DNA of 21,167 nt, from positions 1-21,167 of the IMG/VR virus record IMGVR_UViG_3300011115_000321; one strand, 5' to 3'. The notes beneath the pieces were generated by a model. The model was given only the letters and a program-made list of their open reading frames with translations. It was not told where the DNA came from and made no database searches. Position 1 is the stretch's first letter, and each line of letters starts with the position of its first letter. The position numbers and the translations under genes were made by a program. This document shows positions 21,165 through 21,167 of this stretch, piece by piece. Source of the DNA: a virus.

Positions 21165-21167
21165 AGT

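Larger units (their letters stand above)
20664..21167. other. Gene-free leader region upstream of the late operon
   Basis: About 500 bases without a credible ORF on either strand (the longest ATG frames are under 20 codons). The region holds two overlapping divergent promoter-like signals next to the small terminase gene, several inverted repeats, a C-rich tract and a direct repeat array at the window edge. It could be the control region between divergent transcription units, and given the adjacent terminase genes also a candidate packaging site; neither is shown by sequence alone. No tRNA cloverleaf is evident. Confidence 0.8.

Noticed and set aside
21092-21167. CRISPR array
   Set aside because: Copies are diverged, repeat and gap together are only 26 bases, and no cas genes are nearby.

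Overview
The window is a piece of a tailed double-stranded DNA phage (or prophage-like contig). All 27 genes I can support lie on the minus strand. They form one tightly packed late (virion) operon read from right to left. The proteins fit a short-tailed phage (podovirus type): a portal with a long Gln-rich C-terminal helix, a scaffold and coat pair, an adaptor, a nozzle-type protein, and three large glycine-rich internal virion (ejection) proteins, the last with a soluble lytic transglycosylase (SLT) domain. I see no tape measure, tail tube, sheath or baseplate gene, and no integrase or repressor. The small-protein families resemble those of aquatic phages. The host cannot be named from this window; a Gram-negative bacterium is likely because of the ejection proteins and strong AGGAG-type ribosome sites.

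Layout in transcription order (right to left). 21167-20664: about 500 bases without a gene, with a 26-bp-period direct repeat array at the window edge, several inverted repeats and two overlapping, oppositely oriented sigma70-like promoters. 20663-16959: small terminase candidate, large terminase, portal. 16958-14721: two fibre proteins, one collagen-like and one with an S74 self-cleaving chaperone, placed inside the head module. 14721-14271: two small proteins, one a zinc-ribbon type. 14215-12083: scaffold, major capsid protein and a putative decoration protein; the last two genes are each followed by an intrinsic terminator. 12040-9810: small genes, including a one-helix membrane protein (holin candidate), a Cys-rich protein, four very basic small proteins and two small beta-type proteins. 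9813-7328: adaptor, nozzle and a short fibre anchor. 7328-164: a 23-codon micro-ORF and three ejection proteins. 151-1: start of one more gene that runs off the window.

Most gene junctions are ATGA, TAATG or a stop followed by a 9-base gap carrying an AAGGA-type ribosome site, so translation is probably coupled along the operon. The genes cover DNA packaging, head assembly, the short tail and genome delivery. DNA replication and transcription genes, and a dedicated endolysin, are not in this window.

Points most worth a second look: the iteron-like array and divergent promoters in the leader; the fibre pair in the head module together with the 91-aa anchor that shares its C-terminal sequence pattern; the cassette of small basic proteins; the terminators bracketing the decoration gene; and the possible ATT start of the leftmost gene.
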